This document shows, one piece after another, positions 39,424 through 48,723 of a stretch of DNA of 49,045 nucleotides. Under the pieces are notes generated by a model. It did not search any database. It was not told the origin of the DNA and saw only the letters and a program-made list of their open reading frames with translations. Within the stretch, counting starts at the first letter, position 1, and every line of letters starts with the position of its first letter. A program made the position numbers and the translations under genes. Source of the DNA: JBBQZU01 sp041749535 (GTDB lineage Bacteria > Bacteroidota > Bacteroidia > Flavobacteriales_D > Cryomorphaceae); assembly GCA_041749535.1 (NCBI GenBank), contig JBGTBE010000010.1:1-49045 (forward strand). Direction: 5' to 3'.

Positions 39424-40770
39424 ATGAAACCCTCAACTCCTAAAGGCACCCGCGACTTTCTGCCCGAAGTGGTTATGCGCCGGAATTATATTTTCTCCAC
39501 CATACGCGCAGTATTTGAGAAATACGGCTACCAGCCCATCGAAACCCCAGCAATGGAAAATATAGAAACCCTGATGGGGAAATATGGGGATGAAGGGGAT
39601 CGGTTGGTTTTTAAGATATTGGCAAGGGGTGAAAAATTTGACAAGGCACTTCAATCGGGCAATCAATTGCAGCTGGCCGATGAGGCCCTCCGCTACGACC
39701 TCACCGTTCCCTTTGCACGCTTCGTAGTGCAGCACCAAAACGAACTTGCATTTCCCTTCAGGCGCTACCAGATACAGCCCGTGTGGCGCGCCGACAGGCC
39801 GCAGAAGGGCCGATACCGCGAATTTTACCAATGTGACGCCGACGTGGTGGGTACCGATTCCCTTCGCTGCGAAGTAGAGTATGTGCAGATTTTCGACGAG
39901 GTGTTTTCGAAACTTGAAATTCCGGTAGATGTGCGCATCAACAACCGCAAGTTGCTTTCAGCACTGGCCGAATACATCGGCGAACCGGAGCGATTGGTTG
40001 CCATGACAGTGGCCATCGATAAACTCGACAAGCAGCCACTGGAGCGCGTACTCGATGATCTGAAGGCGCAGGGATTTGGCGAAAGCCCGCTCAATAAGCT
40101 CGCGTCTGTGCTGAAGCTTACACAGAATGTGAAGGACCACCGACTGCTGCTCAATGAAGTGGAGCAATTGCTCGGGCATTTGCCGGAAGGCGCACAAGGC
40201 GCTAAGGAACTCCGCTATATCTTTGAGAAAACGGAAAAATTGGGTCTGAATACCGCTACACTTACTTTTGATCTCAGCCTTGCGCGGGGACTGAATTACT
40301 ATACCGGAGCCATTTTTGAAGTGCGTCCCCGCACCGAAGCACAGGTAGGAAGCATTTGCGGGGGTGGTCGCTACGACAATCTCACAGGCATTTTTGGCAA
40401 GCCGGGCCTGAGTGGAGTGGGTATTTCATTTGGCGCCGACCGCATATACGACTTGCTGGAGGCCACAGGAAAATTTCCTGAAACACAGGCTGAAGGAACC
40501 CGTCTTTTGTTTATCAATTTTGGCGAAAGCGAAGCCGACTACTGCCACGCTCTTCTCGGGAAAATACGCGGTGCGGGCATACGTGGTGAACTCTATCCCG
40601 ATGCCGCCAAGATTCAAAAGCAAATGAAATACGCCAATGACAAGCGCATACCTTATGTTGCCCTCGTTGGTGAATCCGAAATAAAAAACAATACCATCAC
40701 CCTGAAAGATATGGAAACCGGAGAGCAGGAAATAGCAGGGGTGGATGAAATCATTAAAAAGCTCTCCTGA
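39424..40770 (+). CDS. hisS: Histidyl-tRNA synthetase
   Basis: This is a 448-residue class II aminoacyl-tRNA synthetase that charges tRNA-His. It opens with the family start KPSTPKGTRDFLPEVVMRR. Motif 2 is FRRYQIQPVWRADRPQKGRYREFYQCD. The histidine-binding motifs are LARGLNYYTGAIFEV and GSICGGGRYDNL. Motif 3 is GVGISFGADRIYDLL. The C-terminal anticodon-binding domain spans about residues 350-448 (RIPYVALVGESEIKNNTITLKDM). It is complete. Its stop codon is followed immediately by the start of hutH with no spacer. Confidence 0.96.
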   Translation: MKPSTPKGTRDFLPEVVMRRNYIFSTIRAVFEKYGYQPIETPAMENIETLMGKYGDEGDRLVFKILARGEKFDKALQSGNQLQLADEALRYDLTVPFARFVVQHQNELAFPFRRYQIQPVWRADRPQKGRYREFYQCDADVVGTDSLRCEVEYVQIFDEVFSKLEIPVDVRINNRKLLSALAEYIGEPERLVAMTVAIDKLDKQPLERVLDDLKAQGFGESPLNKLASVLKLTQNVKDHRLLLNEVEQLLGHLPEGAQGAKELRYIFEKTEKLGLNTATLTFDLSLARGLNYYTGAIFEVRPRTEAQVGSICGGGRYDNLTGIFGKPGLSGVGISFGADRIYDLLEATGKFPETQAEGTRLLFINFGESEADYCHALLGKIRGAGIRGELYPDAAKIQKQMKYANDKRIPYVALVGESEIKNNTITLKDMETGEQEIAGVDEIIKKLS

Positions 40771-42273
40771 ATGCTGCATACCGTCAACACAAACCCGCTC
40801 ACCATCGCAAAGGTGGGTGACATAGTCACCGATAACAGTGCACTTGCACTTAGCGAAGATGTACGCGCGCAAATAGCCAAAGGCCGTGCTTGGCTCGACA
40901 AGAAAATTGCAGATGCCGGAGCGCCTATTTACGGTGTGAACACAGGTTTCGGTTCTCTCTGCAACACAGTGATAAACCCGGATCACCTCAGTACATTACA
41001 GCGGAATCTGGTAATGAGTCATGCCGCCGGAACCGGAAGAGAAGTACCACAGGAGATTGTGCGGTTAATGCTTCTCCTGAAAATTCAAGGTCTTTCTTTG
41101 GGCTATAGCGGGGTGAGCACTCAGCTTGTGGACCGGCTTATATGGCACTACAATGAGCAAGTACTGCCCATTGTTCCTGAGCAAGGCAGCCTTGGCGCCT
41201 CCGGCGACCTGGCGCCCCTTGCCCACCTATCCCTCCCCCTGATCGGACTTGGAGAGGTACTGCATGAGGGCGTCAGAAAAAATGCTGCGGATGTCTTAAA
41301 ACAATTCGGGCTCGAACCCCTCGACCTGAAGCCCAAGGAAGGGTTGGCTCTGCTTAACGGCACCCAGTTTATGAGTGCTTTTGGCGTACGGCTGGTGCTT
41401 AAATCTCGAGAACTTGTGCTTTGGGCCGACCTGATAGCAGCTGCATCACTGGAAGCTTTCGATGGACGACCTGAACCATTTACTGATGTGGTTCACGCTG
41501 TGCGCCCTCACCCGGGTCAGCGGGAAGTTGCATCACGCATACGTGCCATTCTGGAAGGAAGCGAAACCATACACTTACCAAAGGCTCACGTTCAGGACCC
41601 TTACAGTTTCAGGTGTGTGCCTCAGGTGCACGGTGCTGCGCTTGATGCCCTGCGCTATGTGGGTGAGGTATTCGAAAGAGAGATCAACTCTGTAACCGAC
41701 AATCCTACCATATTTCCGGATGAGAACCTTATAATCTCAGCGGGTAATTTCCATGGGGAGCCCCTCGCGCTGGCCCTTGATTTTGCTTGTATAGCCTTGG
41801 CTGAGCTTGGCAGCATTTCCGAAAGGCGCACTTATAAATTGGTAAACGGGCTCAGAAACCTGCCAGCATTCCTTGTGCCAAATGCCGGACTCAACTCGGG
41901 CTTTATGATAGCCCACTACACTGCAGCCTCTGTGGTAAGCAAGAACAAGCAGCTTTGCACTCCAGCTTCTGTAGATACCATAGACTCCAGCAATGGACAG
42001 GAAGACCATGTGAGTATGGGCGCCAATGCCGGCGTAAAAGCGATGGAAGTGTGTGATAACGTACAGACCCTTCTTGCAATTGAATTGCTGGAAGCCATGC
42101 AGGCGCTCGACCTGCGCGGCGCTGATTACAGCTGCGCACCTGCCATCAAGTCGCTGCATTTGGCTTTCCGCAAATCGGTGAAGTTCATCGAAAATGACTG
42201 CCCAATGTATGAACTTATCGAAGCATCGCGCAGTTTTTTACTTTCACATAAACCGGAAAGATGGACCAAGTAG
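40771..42273 (+). CDS. hutH: Histidine ammonia-lyase
   Basis: This is a 500-residue aromatic amino acid lyase that converts histidine to urocanate and ammonia. The self-forming MIO cofactor comes from Ala143-Ser144-Gly145 in GSLGASGDLAPLAHL. The catalytic Tyr54 lies in IYGVNTGFG, and SHAAGTG (Ser83-His84) fits the histidine branch rather than tyrosine or phenylalanine lyases. Later signatures are NDNP-like (SVTDNPTIF), GNFHGEPLA, and SSNGQEDHVSMGANAG. The gene begins at the base after the hisS stop, so it is co-transcribed with it. No other hut gene is in the window. A related aromatic lyase cannot be wholly excluded. Confidence 0.92.
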   Translation: MLHTVNTNPLTIAKVGDIVTDNSALALSEDVRAQIAKGRAWLDKKIADAGAPIYGVNTGFGSLCNTVINPDHLSTLQRNLVMSHAAGTGREVPQEIVRLMLLLKIQGLSLGYSGVSTQLVDRLIWHYNEQVLPIVPEQGSLGASGDLAPLAHLSLPLIGLGEVLHEGVRKNAADVLKQFGLEPLDLKPKEGLALLNGTQFMSAFGVRLVLKSRELVLWADLIAAASLEAFDGRPEPFTDVVHAVRPHPGQREVASRIRAILEGSETIHLPKAHVQDPYSFRCVPQVHGAALDALRYVGEVFEREINSVTDNPTIFPDENLIISAGNFHGEPLALALDFACIALAELGSISERRTYKLVNGLRNLPAFLVPNAGLNSGFMIAHYTAASVVSKNKQLCTPASVDTIDSSNGQEDHVSMGANAGVKAMEVCDNVQTLLAIELLEAMQALDLRGADYSCAPAIKSLHLAFRKSVKFIENDCPMYELIEASRSFLLSHKPERWTK

Positions 42274-42740
42274 AAGATGCGAAGCGCACCCGTTTCCTTT
42301 CTGTACTCTGTATGCTCAGTACGGTGAATGCTGTGTATGGTATTGTTTCGGGACTGCTCAATGCCATTTCTCCACCCAATGTGGACAAGGAATTAATTGG
42401 CCAGCTCTTCGAGCGTCTTGAGCGTTTCAATGTCCCTATTGAAGGTTTTCAGACCGAACTGGAAACGTATTACCTGAATTTAATGTTGAATATGGGAAAC
42501 CTTGGTGCTTCGAGTTTTCTTTTTTTCGGCATCAGCCTGGTAGGGGTAATGTTGATGTACCGCCTCAATCAGATCGGATTCACGCTTTATCTGGTGGCTC
42601 AGCTTGGACTGGCATTCTCACCCGCACTCTTCGGCGGATTTAATATCATGGGGAAGGCTTCCCTGGCCCTTGCCCTTACGTGGAACTTTATTTGGATAAT
42701 AATGTATGCCACGCAACGCAAGTACTTCTATAAAAACTAG
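42261..42740 (+). CDS. Hypothetical four-helix membrane protein
   Basis: This 159-residue inner-membrane protein has about four membrane helices (residues 13-30, 73-95, 100-120 and 125-152). It starts 13 bases inside hutH in another frame and so is probably coupled to it. The pattern of an N-terminal helix, a hydrophilic loop and a three-helix bundle is common in uncharacterised Bacteroidota membrane proteins. I recognise no functional motif. Its stop overlaps the end of the convergent DUF389 gene by 4 bases. Confidence 0.75.
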   Translation: MDQVEDAKRTRFLSVLCMLSTVNAVYGIVSGLLNAISPPNVDKELIGQLFERLERFNVPIEGFQTELETYYLNLMLNMGNLGASSFLFFGISLVGVMLMYRLNQIGFTLYLVAQLGLAFSPALFGGFNIMGKASLALALTWNFIWIIMYATQRKYFYKN

Positions 42741-44128
42741 TTGGTTTTGGTCTTTACAGCCGGTACGTACTCAAAGATTACTTTGAGATTCTCATGATTA
42801 ATTCTTGCGCGCAGCCAGGTTTTTATTTTCTGCCGTTCAGCTTCTGACAGTTCATTGTTATCTAGGGTGAAAACCGCTATTGCCAATGGAACAGGCTCCG
42901 GATTGGATTCGCTGTAAGTGAGTGCATCAGAATAGGAACAACTCTCAATTTGAGGGTAAATACTTCGTATTTCGTTGAGGAGTGATTCCCCCACGTATTT
43001 TTTTTGATTCTGGGCTGCAATATCAGCATCTTTCTCATTGAGTTGCGAATGGAGGGTATTCACTTCTTGTTTCAATGTAAAGAGTTCATTTTCTTTCTCA
43101 CCGAGTTCATCAAATTTCAAACCCTGTTCGATGATCACATTGGATTCGCTCAACTCAAACCCTGTAGCCAATTTTTTAATTTGTCCTTTCTCAAATTCTG
43201 AAAGCACCTTGCCACCGTATACAAGGTTAATTTTTCTCTGCTTTGTATCTACATCGCTTTTAAGCAAGTAATTTTCTTGGTATGTGCTTACAGCATTGAT
43301 AAATTTTGCCGCACGGTCTCCGAATTTTTCATTTTGTACCAGCCCGTAGCCAAAGTAGATACTAGGCAGGAGCACCACGATAGTGAGGATTGAAGTCATG
43401 CTATTTACCCTTTGTCTCTGTTTGGAATCCACAATGGTGCGTATGGGGAAATTCAATACCTGTGAGATGCCCATAGCTGCAAGGGCAATAAACACCGCAT
43501 TGATGGTAAATAAGTAAATCGCACCAAGAAAGAAATAGAGATCTCCCGAAGCGAGTCCGTAACCTGCAGCGCAAAGGGGTGGCATAAGGGCAGTGGCTAT
43601 GGCAACACCTGGTATTACGTTTCCTTTCTGCTTGCTGCTGATGGCAACGATGCCCGCGAGCCCTCCGAAAAGGGCGATCAACACATCGTAAATGGTAGGG
43701 CTGGTGCGCGAAAGAAGTTCAGAATGCGCAATACTAATAGGGCTAACTGCAAAATAGGCAGTTGATGCCACCAGGCTTATGACTACGGCAAACGTGAAAT
43801 TCTTCACAGCCTTTCTGAACAGGGCAAAATTGTACGTTGCCATAGCGTAGCCCATGCCGTTGATGGGCCCCATAAGTGGCGAGATAAGCATGGCCCCGAT
43901 GATCACCGCAGTGGAATTCATATTGAGCCCTACAGAAGCGATGATAATGGCGAAGAAGAGAATCCATAGGTTGGTGCCTTTGAAGACAATTCCTTTCAGA
44001 ATTTCATCATATATGCTATCGTGACTTTCAATTTCCTTTTCAATATTGAAATAATTGAAAGCCTTACGAATCCAGCTTCTATATCGGTTTTGTTGACTAT
44101 TTTTCTGACTGTTTGATGAATCTTCCAT
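42737..44128 (-). CDS. DUF389 family membrane protein
   Basis: This 463-residue protein has a cytoplasmic start of about 55 residues, then a DUF389 core of six membrane helices (about 60-275). The family signature is visible: NMNSTAVIIGAMLISPLMGPINGMGYA, then GGLAGIVAISSKQKGNVIPGVAIATALMPPLCAAGYGLA. A long C-terminal soluble part (about 290-463) includes a coiled-coil segment with ELGEKENELFTLKQEVNTLH. The biochemical role of the family is not known. A perfect -7 element (TATTTTTG) lies in the 109-base gap behind the upstream MscS gene, so it can be transcribed separately. Confidence 0.88.
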   Translation of the reverse strand: MEDSSNSQKNSQQNRYRSWIRKAFNYFNIEKEIESHDSIYDEILKGIVFKGTNLWILFFAIIIASVGLNMNSTAVIIGAMLISPLMGPINGMGYAMATYNFALFRKAVKNFTFAVVISLVASTAYFAVSPISIAHSELLSRTSPTIYDVLIALFGGLAGIVAISSKQKGNVIPGVAIATALMPPLCAAGYGLASGDLYFFLGAIYLFTINAVFIALAAMGISQVLNFPIRTIVDSKQRQRVNSMTSILTIVVLLPSIYFGYGLVQNEKFGDRAAKFINAVSTYQENYLLKSDVDTKQRKINLVYGGKVLSEFEKGQIKKLATGFELSESNVIIEQGLKFDELGEKENELFTLKQEVNTLHSQLNEKDADIAAQNQKKYVGESLLNEIRSIYPQIESCSYSDALTYSESNPEPVPLAIAVFTLDNNELSEAERQKIKTWLRARINHENLKVIFEYVPAVKTKTN

Positions 44129-44165
44129 GAATTATTGCCGATTGCTCAATGCAACTGGTAGTGTG

Positions 44166-44173
44166 CAAAAATA
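44166..44173 (-). promoter_or_regulatory. -7 promoter element of the DUF389 gene
   Basis: On the minus strand this reads TATTTTTG, a perfect TAnnTTTG match 38 bases before the DUF389 start codon. Confidence 0.5.
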
Positions 44174-44237
44174 TTCAGAATAATTAAAGGTTGGCTACCA
44201 ATTGTCGATAGGGGAAACAGCCGGTTCAAAGCGAATT

Positions 44238-46118
44238 TCAATTGGGTTCACTTTCGTTTTTTTCCATTTTCACATTGAAAGAAGGTGCCTTGTAATCTTT
44301 GGAATGATAGCTTTCTGGTATGGTGCTCATATTGCCATCGCGGGCAGCTCGGTAGTGTGGCGACAATATCTCAATGCCCACTTCATTGCAGCAGTCCTGA
44401 ATATTCTGATGCAATTCCGAATAGATTATGGATTGTTTGTTTGGCGACTTGGTGTATGCGTTTATTTGGTACGACACATAGAAGTCCTCAAGGCTTGTTT
44501 GCAGCACGAAGGGTTTAGGTTCTTTTAGCAAGAGGTCTGTGCGGTTTGCAGCATTGATGAGCGCTTCGTGCATTTTTTTCCAGGGTACATCGTAGCCTAT
44601 GGTCACTGTGGTGTGCAGAATGAGTCCATTCGAAGGCGAGTCGCTGCTGTAGTTGATGGTATGACTGTTCATCACAGTGGAGTTGGGTATCGAGATAATT
44701 TCATTTTTAATAGTGCGCACCCTGGTTACCAAAAGCGATCTCTCGATAACATCGCCAGTTACTTCACCAATTTTCACCCTATCGCCTTTGAAGAAGAGAC
44801 GCATGTACGTAAGGACCAGACCGGCTATGACATTGGAGAGTGATCCTGCAGAGCCAAAGGTTAGGAGAAACCCTAGAAATACAGATACCCCCTGAAAAAC
44901 AGGTGAGTCACTGCCCGGCAAGTAAGGAAATATAAGCACAAACATAAAAGCGTAAAGCAAGATCTTAACAATTGAGTAGGTGGGGTTGGCCCAATCAGGA
45001 TAGAATTCAGGTATTTTTAGGTTTCCGCTCGCAATTTCAGACTTGAGAAATCCCGCACCCTTGATGATATATCTGAAAACCATGAAAATGACCAATATGG
45101 TAAACAGATTTGGCAAATAGTCCCAGAAAGCTAGCCATATGGCCTTCAAAGGGTCGAAAATATAATTGATGAGCGTTTCAGCAAAGTTCTGTGTCCAGGG
45201 AAATATTCCAAATAATATAGGAAGGGCTGTGTAGACCAACAGCAGGATGACCAACCATTTTAACAACTTGTTGAGGGTTGTAACAAATCGAACCTGCTTA
45301 TGAGCATCAAGCAAAGTATAGTCGCCGAGCTTCAGCCCTGAGAGAAGCTTGTTCTCCTGTGAAGCAATCTTCACGGCTGTCCACCTAAAAAGCCTGTTGC
45401 AGTAGAAAATGATTAGGCCAAGCACAAGGAGAACCAACAGCGCCATACCAAACTCTTTGAGAAGTGTGATCAAACTGGTCTCTTCATTATAATTCTCAAT
45501 TGCCCTGGATATAATCTCGAGATACTGCTCTGCCAATGCTTGCTTAGTTTTATCATTCCACAACGCATCATTTTCCGAAACACTGACCACAATGTCTGCC
45601 CCGTACACAACATCAACTGTTGTTTCGCTCACGACCACTTGCAGTGAATCTTTTTTGAGAGAAAATCTCTCACCGATTTTCCGAATCCTTGTCTCGATAG
45701 CACTGGCTCTTTCTTCGGCTGTAAAGCTTCCCGACTTGTTGTAGATCAGAAATAGGGTATCTTCAAAAAAGCCAATTACCGGGTAAGATTTGGCGCTTTG
45801 CCGCAATGAGTCAATGCGCGCTTTTTTCTCTGCAAGACGCTTCGATTCTTGACTGTTTAGCACCTTGAGTTCATCAAGCAGTTCTTCTTTCTTTACATTA
45901 TCAGTGGTTTTCAGGTTCAAAAGTTCTTCCTTGAGTTGAACTTTTTTTAGAGAATCTTCCGTTCGAAGTAAATCGATTTTTGCAATTTTCGAATTAAAGT
46001 CATCCAGTAAGACGGCATTTACGGAGTCCGCTACTTTGGAAGAATCAGTTTGCGCACTAACATCGTAGAGATGAACAAAGGAGAACGTGATGATACAGAT
46101 GGCTGCGAGTTTTTTCAT
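44238..46118 (-). CDS. MscS-family mechanosensitive channel with large periplasmic N-domain
   Basis: From the ATG at 46118 this is a 626-residue protein. It begins with a signal peptide (ending YDVSAQ) and a periplasmic region of about 185 residues with coiled-coil character, and then has about five membrane helices. The MscS core is clear: a pore helix with GSAGSLSNVIAGLVLTYMRLFFKGDRVKIG, then the beta domain with GDVIERSLLVTRVRTIKNEIISIPNS and MNSHTINYS. It would release solutes on osmotic downshock. The start choice is supported by a 4-base ATGA overlap with the upstream outer-membrane gene. It is the second gene of that unit. Confidence 0.93.
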   Translation of the reverse strand: MKKLAAICIITFSFVHLYDVSAQTDSSKVADSVNAVLLDDFNSKIAKIDLLRTEDSLKKVQLKEELLNLKTTDNVKKEELLDELKVLNSQESKRLAEKKARIDSLRQSAKSYPVIGFFEDTLFLIYNKSGSFTAEERASAIETRIRKIGERFSLKKDSLQVVVSETTVDVVYGADIVVSVSENDALWNDKTKQALAEQYLEIISRAIENYNEETSLITLLKEFGMALLVLLVLGLIIFYCNRLFRWTAVKIASQENKLLSGLKLGDYTLLDAHKQVRFVTTLNKLLKWLVILLLVYTALPILFGIFPWTQNFAETLINYIFDPLKAIWLAFWDYLPNLFTILVIFMVFRYIIKGAGFLKSEIASGNLKIPEFYPDWANPTYSIVKILLYAFMFVLIFPYLPGSDSPVFQGVSVFLGFLLTFGSAGSLSNVIAGLVLTYMRLFFKGDRVKIGEVTGDVIERSLLVTRVRTIKNEIISIPNSTVMNSHTINYSSDSPSNGLILHTTVTIGYDVPWKKMHEALINAANRTDLLLKEPKPFVLQTSLEDFYVSYQINAYTKSPNKQSIIYSELHQNIQDCCNEVGIEILSPHYRAARDGNMSTIPESYHSKDYKAPSFNVKMEKNESEPN

Positions 46119-46852
46119 TTGCTGTCTTTGTTGCTTTTCTGCTTTGGTACAATTCGCCAAGATACTCCGGTGCTTACAAAAAAGTCTCGAACGTCTGAAT
46201 TATCGCCGTAGCCCCCATATAAATCCAGAAGCACATTGCTATTCAAGGAATATGATACTCCAGCATCGTATTTCGTTTCAAAATACCCTTTGCTCCATTC
46301 TCCAAAATTTTCAGCAAACGCACTTATTCTTGGGGTAATGGGAAAGCCGAAGTTCAGCACATAAAAACCTATGGGCATTGGGTCAATTCCATCGTATTCT
46401 ACACCCAGATTACTGGTTATGGAGCACCCTTTACCAAGGTACCAATTGTTGATGATTGTCATTTCCGGAGCGAGATAATCAGCGTATTCAAAGATATGAG
46501 GCAGTTTCAACCTTACCTGAACGCTGGTGGCCGGAATTATTCCCTTTTGAGATGCGATGTAGTACCTCATTCCAACATCCAAAGCCACACCGATATTGAT
46601 AAGGGTATTTATTTCAAAATTTTCAGTGAGCCCCAGGCGCAATACATTCTCCTGGAGTATAGACGTTTCTCGGGAATTTCTCTTAGAAGTGCTGTATTGA
46701 ATCCCTTGTTGGGCTTGAAACACACCCTTTCCTGCGGTAAGAACATTGTTTGCCTGCCCCGGTCGGTCAGATGCAATATTCTCGATATCCTGACCGAAAC
46801 TTACACTTATAGATATAAGGACGAATGCCAATAAACAGATAATAAATCTCAT
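46115..46852 (-). CDS. Outer-membrane beta-barrel transporter-like protein
   Basis: This 245-residue protein has a signal peptide (residues 1-20, ending SFGQ) and a beta-barrel pattern. The opening ENIASDRPGQANNVLTAGKGVFQAQQGIQY followed by LRLGLTENFEINTLINIGV is typical of the 'transporter' group related to PF13557 (phenol-degradation MetA-like). Alternating strands run to a last one, VSTGVSWRIVP. It leads the unit and overlaps the MscS gene by 4 bases, suggesting that the two products act together in the envelope. A perfect -7 element lies about 71 bases upstream. Confidence 0.8.
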   Translation of the reverse strand: MRFIICLLAFVLISISVSFGQDIENIASDRPGQANNVLTAGKGVFQAQQGIQYSTSKRNSRETSILQENVLRLGLTENFEINTLINIGVALDVGMRYYIASQKGIIPATSVQVRLKLPHIFEYADYLAPEMTIINNWYLGKGCSITSNLGVEYDGIDPMPIGFYVLNFGFPITPRISAFAENFGEWSKGYFETKYDAGVSYSLNSNVLLDLYGGYGDNSDVRDFFVSTGVSWRIVPKQKSNKDSK

Positions 46853-47107
46853 ATTCCAGTTGGTGAAACGTAGTTTGTATCTGCAGGCTGCGAATGGTGA
46901 AAAAGCGGCGATGTGTTTTATTCAAATGTATTAAAAATTAGATTGCATGGCATGTCTTGAATTCTGCTTTTTGGACTAAGTCTTAAGCTTATTTCTGAAT
47001 AACGAAGGATGGCGTCAGCTTCGTCATTAACTTTGGATCAGCAAGAAGTTTGGCACACGCTATTTCCGGATAACAAGAAGCAGGGAAGTGAAGCAATTTT
47101 ATAAACC
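46853..47107. other. Divergent intergenic region with one promoter
   Basis: These 255 bases separate the outer-membrane gene (minus) from the hydrolase gene (plus). Only the -7 element at 46923-46930 is recognisable. No gene or repeat is seen. Confidence 0.4.
46923..46930 (-). promoter_or_regulatory. -7 promoter element of the outer-membrane/MscS unit
   Basis: On the minus strand this reads TACATTTG, a perfect TAnnTTTG match. The 5' untranslated region would be about 65 bases. Confidence 0.5.
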
Positions 47108-47749
47108 ATGAAAATTTACTTACTACCAGGTCTTGGCGCCGATCACCGTCTATTTTCCAAACTCACTGCCTTAGGCGGGCACGAAGTGGTACCGCTTAAC
47201 TGGATACCGCGAGGCAATGCCAAAACTTTGGCTGAGTACGCAGCGAAGTTGCAATCACATTACAGCCTGGAGTCTCCTTTTGCCCTGGGTGGTGTTTCTT
47301 TAGGAGGCATGCTTGCGCTGGAATGGGCACAGCTGTGCAAGCCTGAATTTCTGGTGCTTGTAAGTACCATCATTAGCAGGGAGGAAATGCCCCTGCTCAT
47401 GCGCTTTGCCTCTAAAATGGATTCCAATTTGTTCAAGGCCGAAAGGTTGCAAAAACTCGCTTCCCTGGGCGACCGATTCACCATAAAATCGCCGGAAGGG
47501 AGGCGCCTTTTTAGGGCTATGCTCAAAGAGTGCGACATGGATTTTCTGGAATGGGGAGCCCATGCTATTTTGCATTGGCGGGCACCTTCTCTCCCTGATT
47601 GTACCATGGTGAGGCTGCATGGTACACGCGATGCTGTCTTCCCAATTCGCAACATTAAAAATGCCATTTCTGTGCGCGGTGGCAACCACTTTATGATATT
47701 CGATAAGAGCGAGGAGATTGCTCATGTGATTGGGCGCTGTAAGCTTTAG
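47108..47749 (+). CDS. Alpha/beta hydrolase
   Basis: This 213-residue small cytoplasmic hydrolase starts YLLPGLGADHRLFSKL, where the LPGLGAD segment forms the oxyanion hole. It has the nucleophile elbow GGVSLGGMLALEW with Ser near residue 65. The later HGTRDAVFP supplies the candidate Asp, and GGNHFMIFDKSEEI the candidate His. All three catalytic residues are therefore present. Proteins of this plan in Bacteroidota are uncharacterised esterase or thioesterase-like enzymes. It stands alone between divergent and convergent neighbours, so the substrate is unknown. Confidence 0.85.
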   Translation: MKIYLLPGLGADHRLFSKLTALGGHEVVPLNWIPRGNAKTLAEYAAKLQSHYSLESPFALGGVSLGGMLALEWAQLCKPEFLVLVSTIISREEMPLLMRFASKMDSNLFKAERLQKLASLGDRFTIKSPEGRRLFRAMLKECDMDFLEWGAHAILHWRAPSLPDCTMVRLHGTRDAVFPIRNIKNAISVRGGNHFMIFDKSEEIAHVIGRCKL

Positions 47750-47789
47750 TACTGCACTTGGTATATTGCGAAGTAAGTAGCGGAAATAA

Positions 47790-48701
47790 TTACTTATTGT
47801 CCGGTACAATCTCATCCTGCTTTGCAAATGGACTGAACAGCAGAAAGATGCCTACCACTAAAATCTGATAGTAGAAATCGGGGCCCACGGAGAGCAATAT
47901 TCCTGTGTGAAGCAATATCAACAGCAGTCCAGTGATGCGGTGAAGCCGTGGCTTGAAGGCTGCCAGGATGGCAAATGTTTCAATAAAATAGCCTAGTATA
48001 AGGAGGATTGAAAAAAGGTAATTCGGATTGGAAAGAATAAAGTCGGCAAAGAATGTACTCTTCGAAGTGTAGAATTCTGTTTTAGCAACATTCTGTCCGA
48101 GAGAAGTTGGCGATAGTGCTGAGATTTGACCTCTGAATACCTGATCGAAGATGCCAAATAGTTTAAAAAATCCCGAGACAAAATAGGTCATCAAAATAAA
48201 GAACTGAATGAACCAGAATATTCTCAGATAAGCGAAAAGGTTTGCTTCACTTTTGGGCCTATTTGGCAAAAAGACAAGGAATATATTCGTGACCGTCATG
48301 AGGTGCAAATAGTGGTCTATTTTCCCGAATGAGCTGATCAGGGCCAGGTAATTCAAGATAGCGACTAAGCTTAGAATGCGAATCCAGCGAGCTCTTTGCC
48401 AAAAGAGCAAAGAAAGGATGGATGAACACAAAAAGCCGATGAGAATAACTTTTACCGAAAGTGCGTAGTCGAACCAAGTCATCCACTGAACAGGCCACAG
48501 TGGCATGAACATTTCACCTGACTCAGCCAGGGTGATCCAGTTTGGCATTTGCGCGTTGAAACTCAGGGCCTGATAAGCGACAGTGAACTGAACGAAGTAA
48601 AAAAAATGCAGCAATAATCTCACCCTGCTGTACCGCTCAGAAACGGAACCATCCCGAAACAATTTTTCAATTTTCTGATCCAGCAGCCCTATAACTTTCA
48701 T
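47790..48701 (-). CDS. Multi-pass membrane protein (HTTM/DoxX-like)
   Basis: This protein of about 303 residues has some seven to eight membrane helices spread over its whole length. The layout (RVRLLLHFFYFVQFTVAYQALS near the start, a middle helix pair around HYLHLMTVTNIFLVFLPN, and a closing HRITGLLLILLHTGILLSVG) resembles HTTM-domain proteins related to vitamin-K-dependent carboxylase. I do not see enough to claim that activity. The start may be the ATG at 48701 or a GTG at 48713. The partial gene just upstream ends 11 bases before the GTG, so the two are a likely operon. Confidence 0.65.
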   Translation of the reverse strand: MKVIGLLDQKIEKLFRDGSVSERYSRVRLLLHFFYFVQFTVAYQALSFNAQMPNWITLAESGEMFMPLWPVQWMTWFDYALSVKVILIGFLCSSILSLLFWQRARWIRILSLVAILNYLALISSFGKIDHYLHLMTVTNIFLVFLPNRPKSEANLFAYLRIFWFIQFFILMTYFVSGFFKLFGIFDQVFRGQISALSPTSLGQNVAKTEFYTSKSTFFADFILSNPNYLFSILLILGYFIETFAILAAFKPRLHRITGLLLILLHTGILLSVGPDFYYQILVVGIFLLFSPFAKQDEIVPDNK

Positions 48702-48723
48702 AACTCGGTACACATTTTCTGGG

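Noticed and set aside
40771..42273. Tyrosine or phenylalanine ammonia-lyase as the identity of the lyase
   Set aside because: The SHAAGTG segment, bacterial-type length of 500 residues and absence of the plant or fungal C-terminal insert favour histidine ammonia-lyase. No aryl-polyene or pigment genes are next to it.
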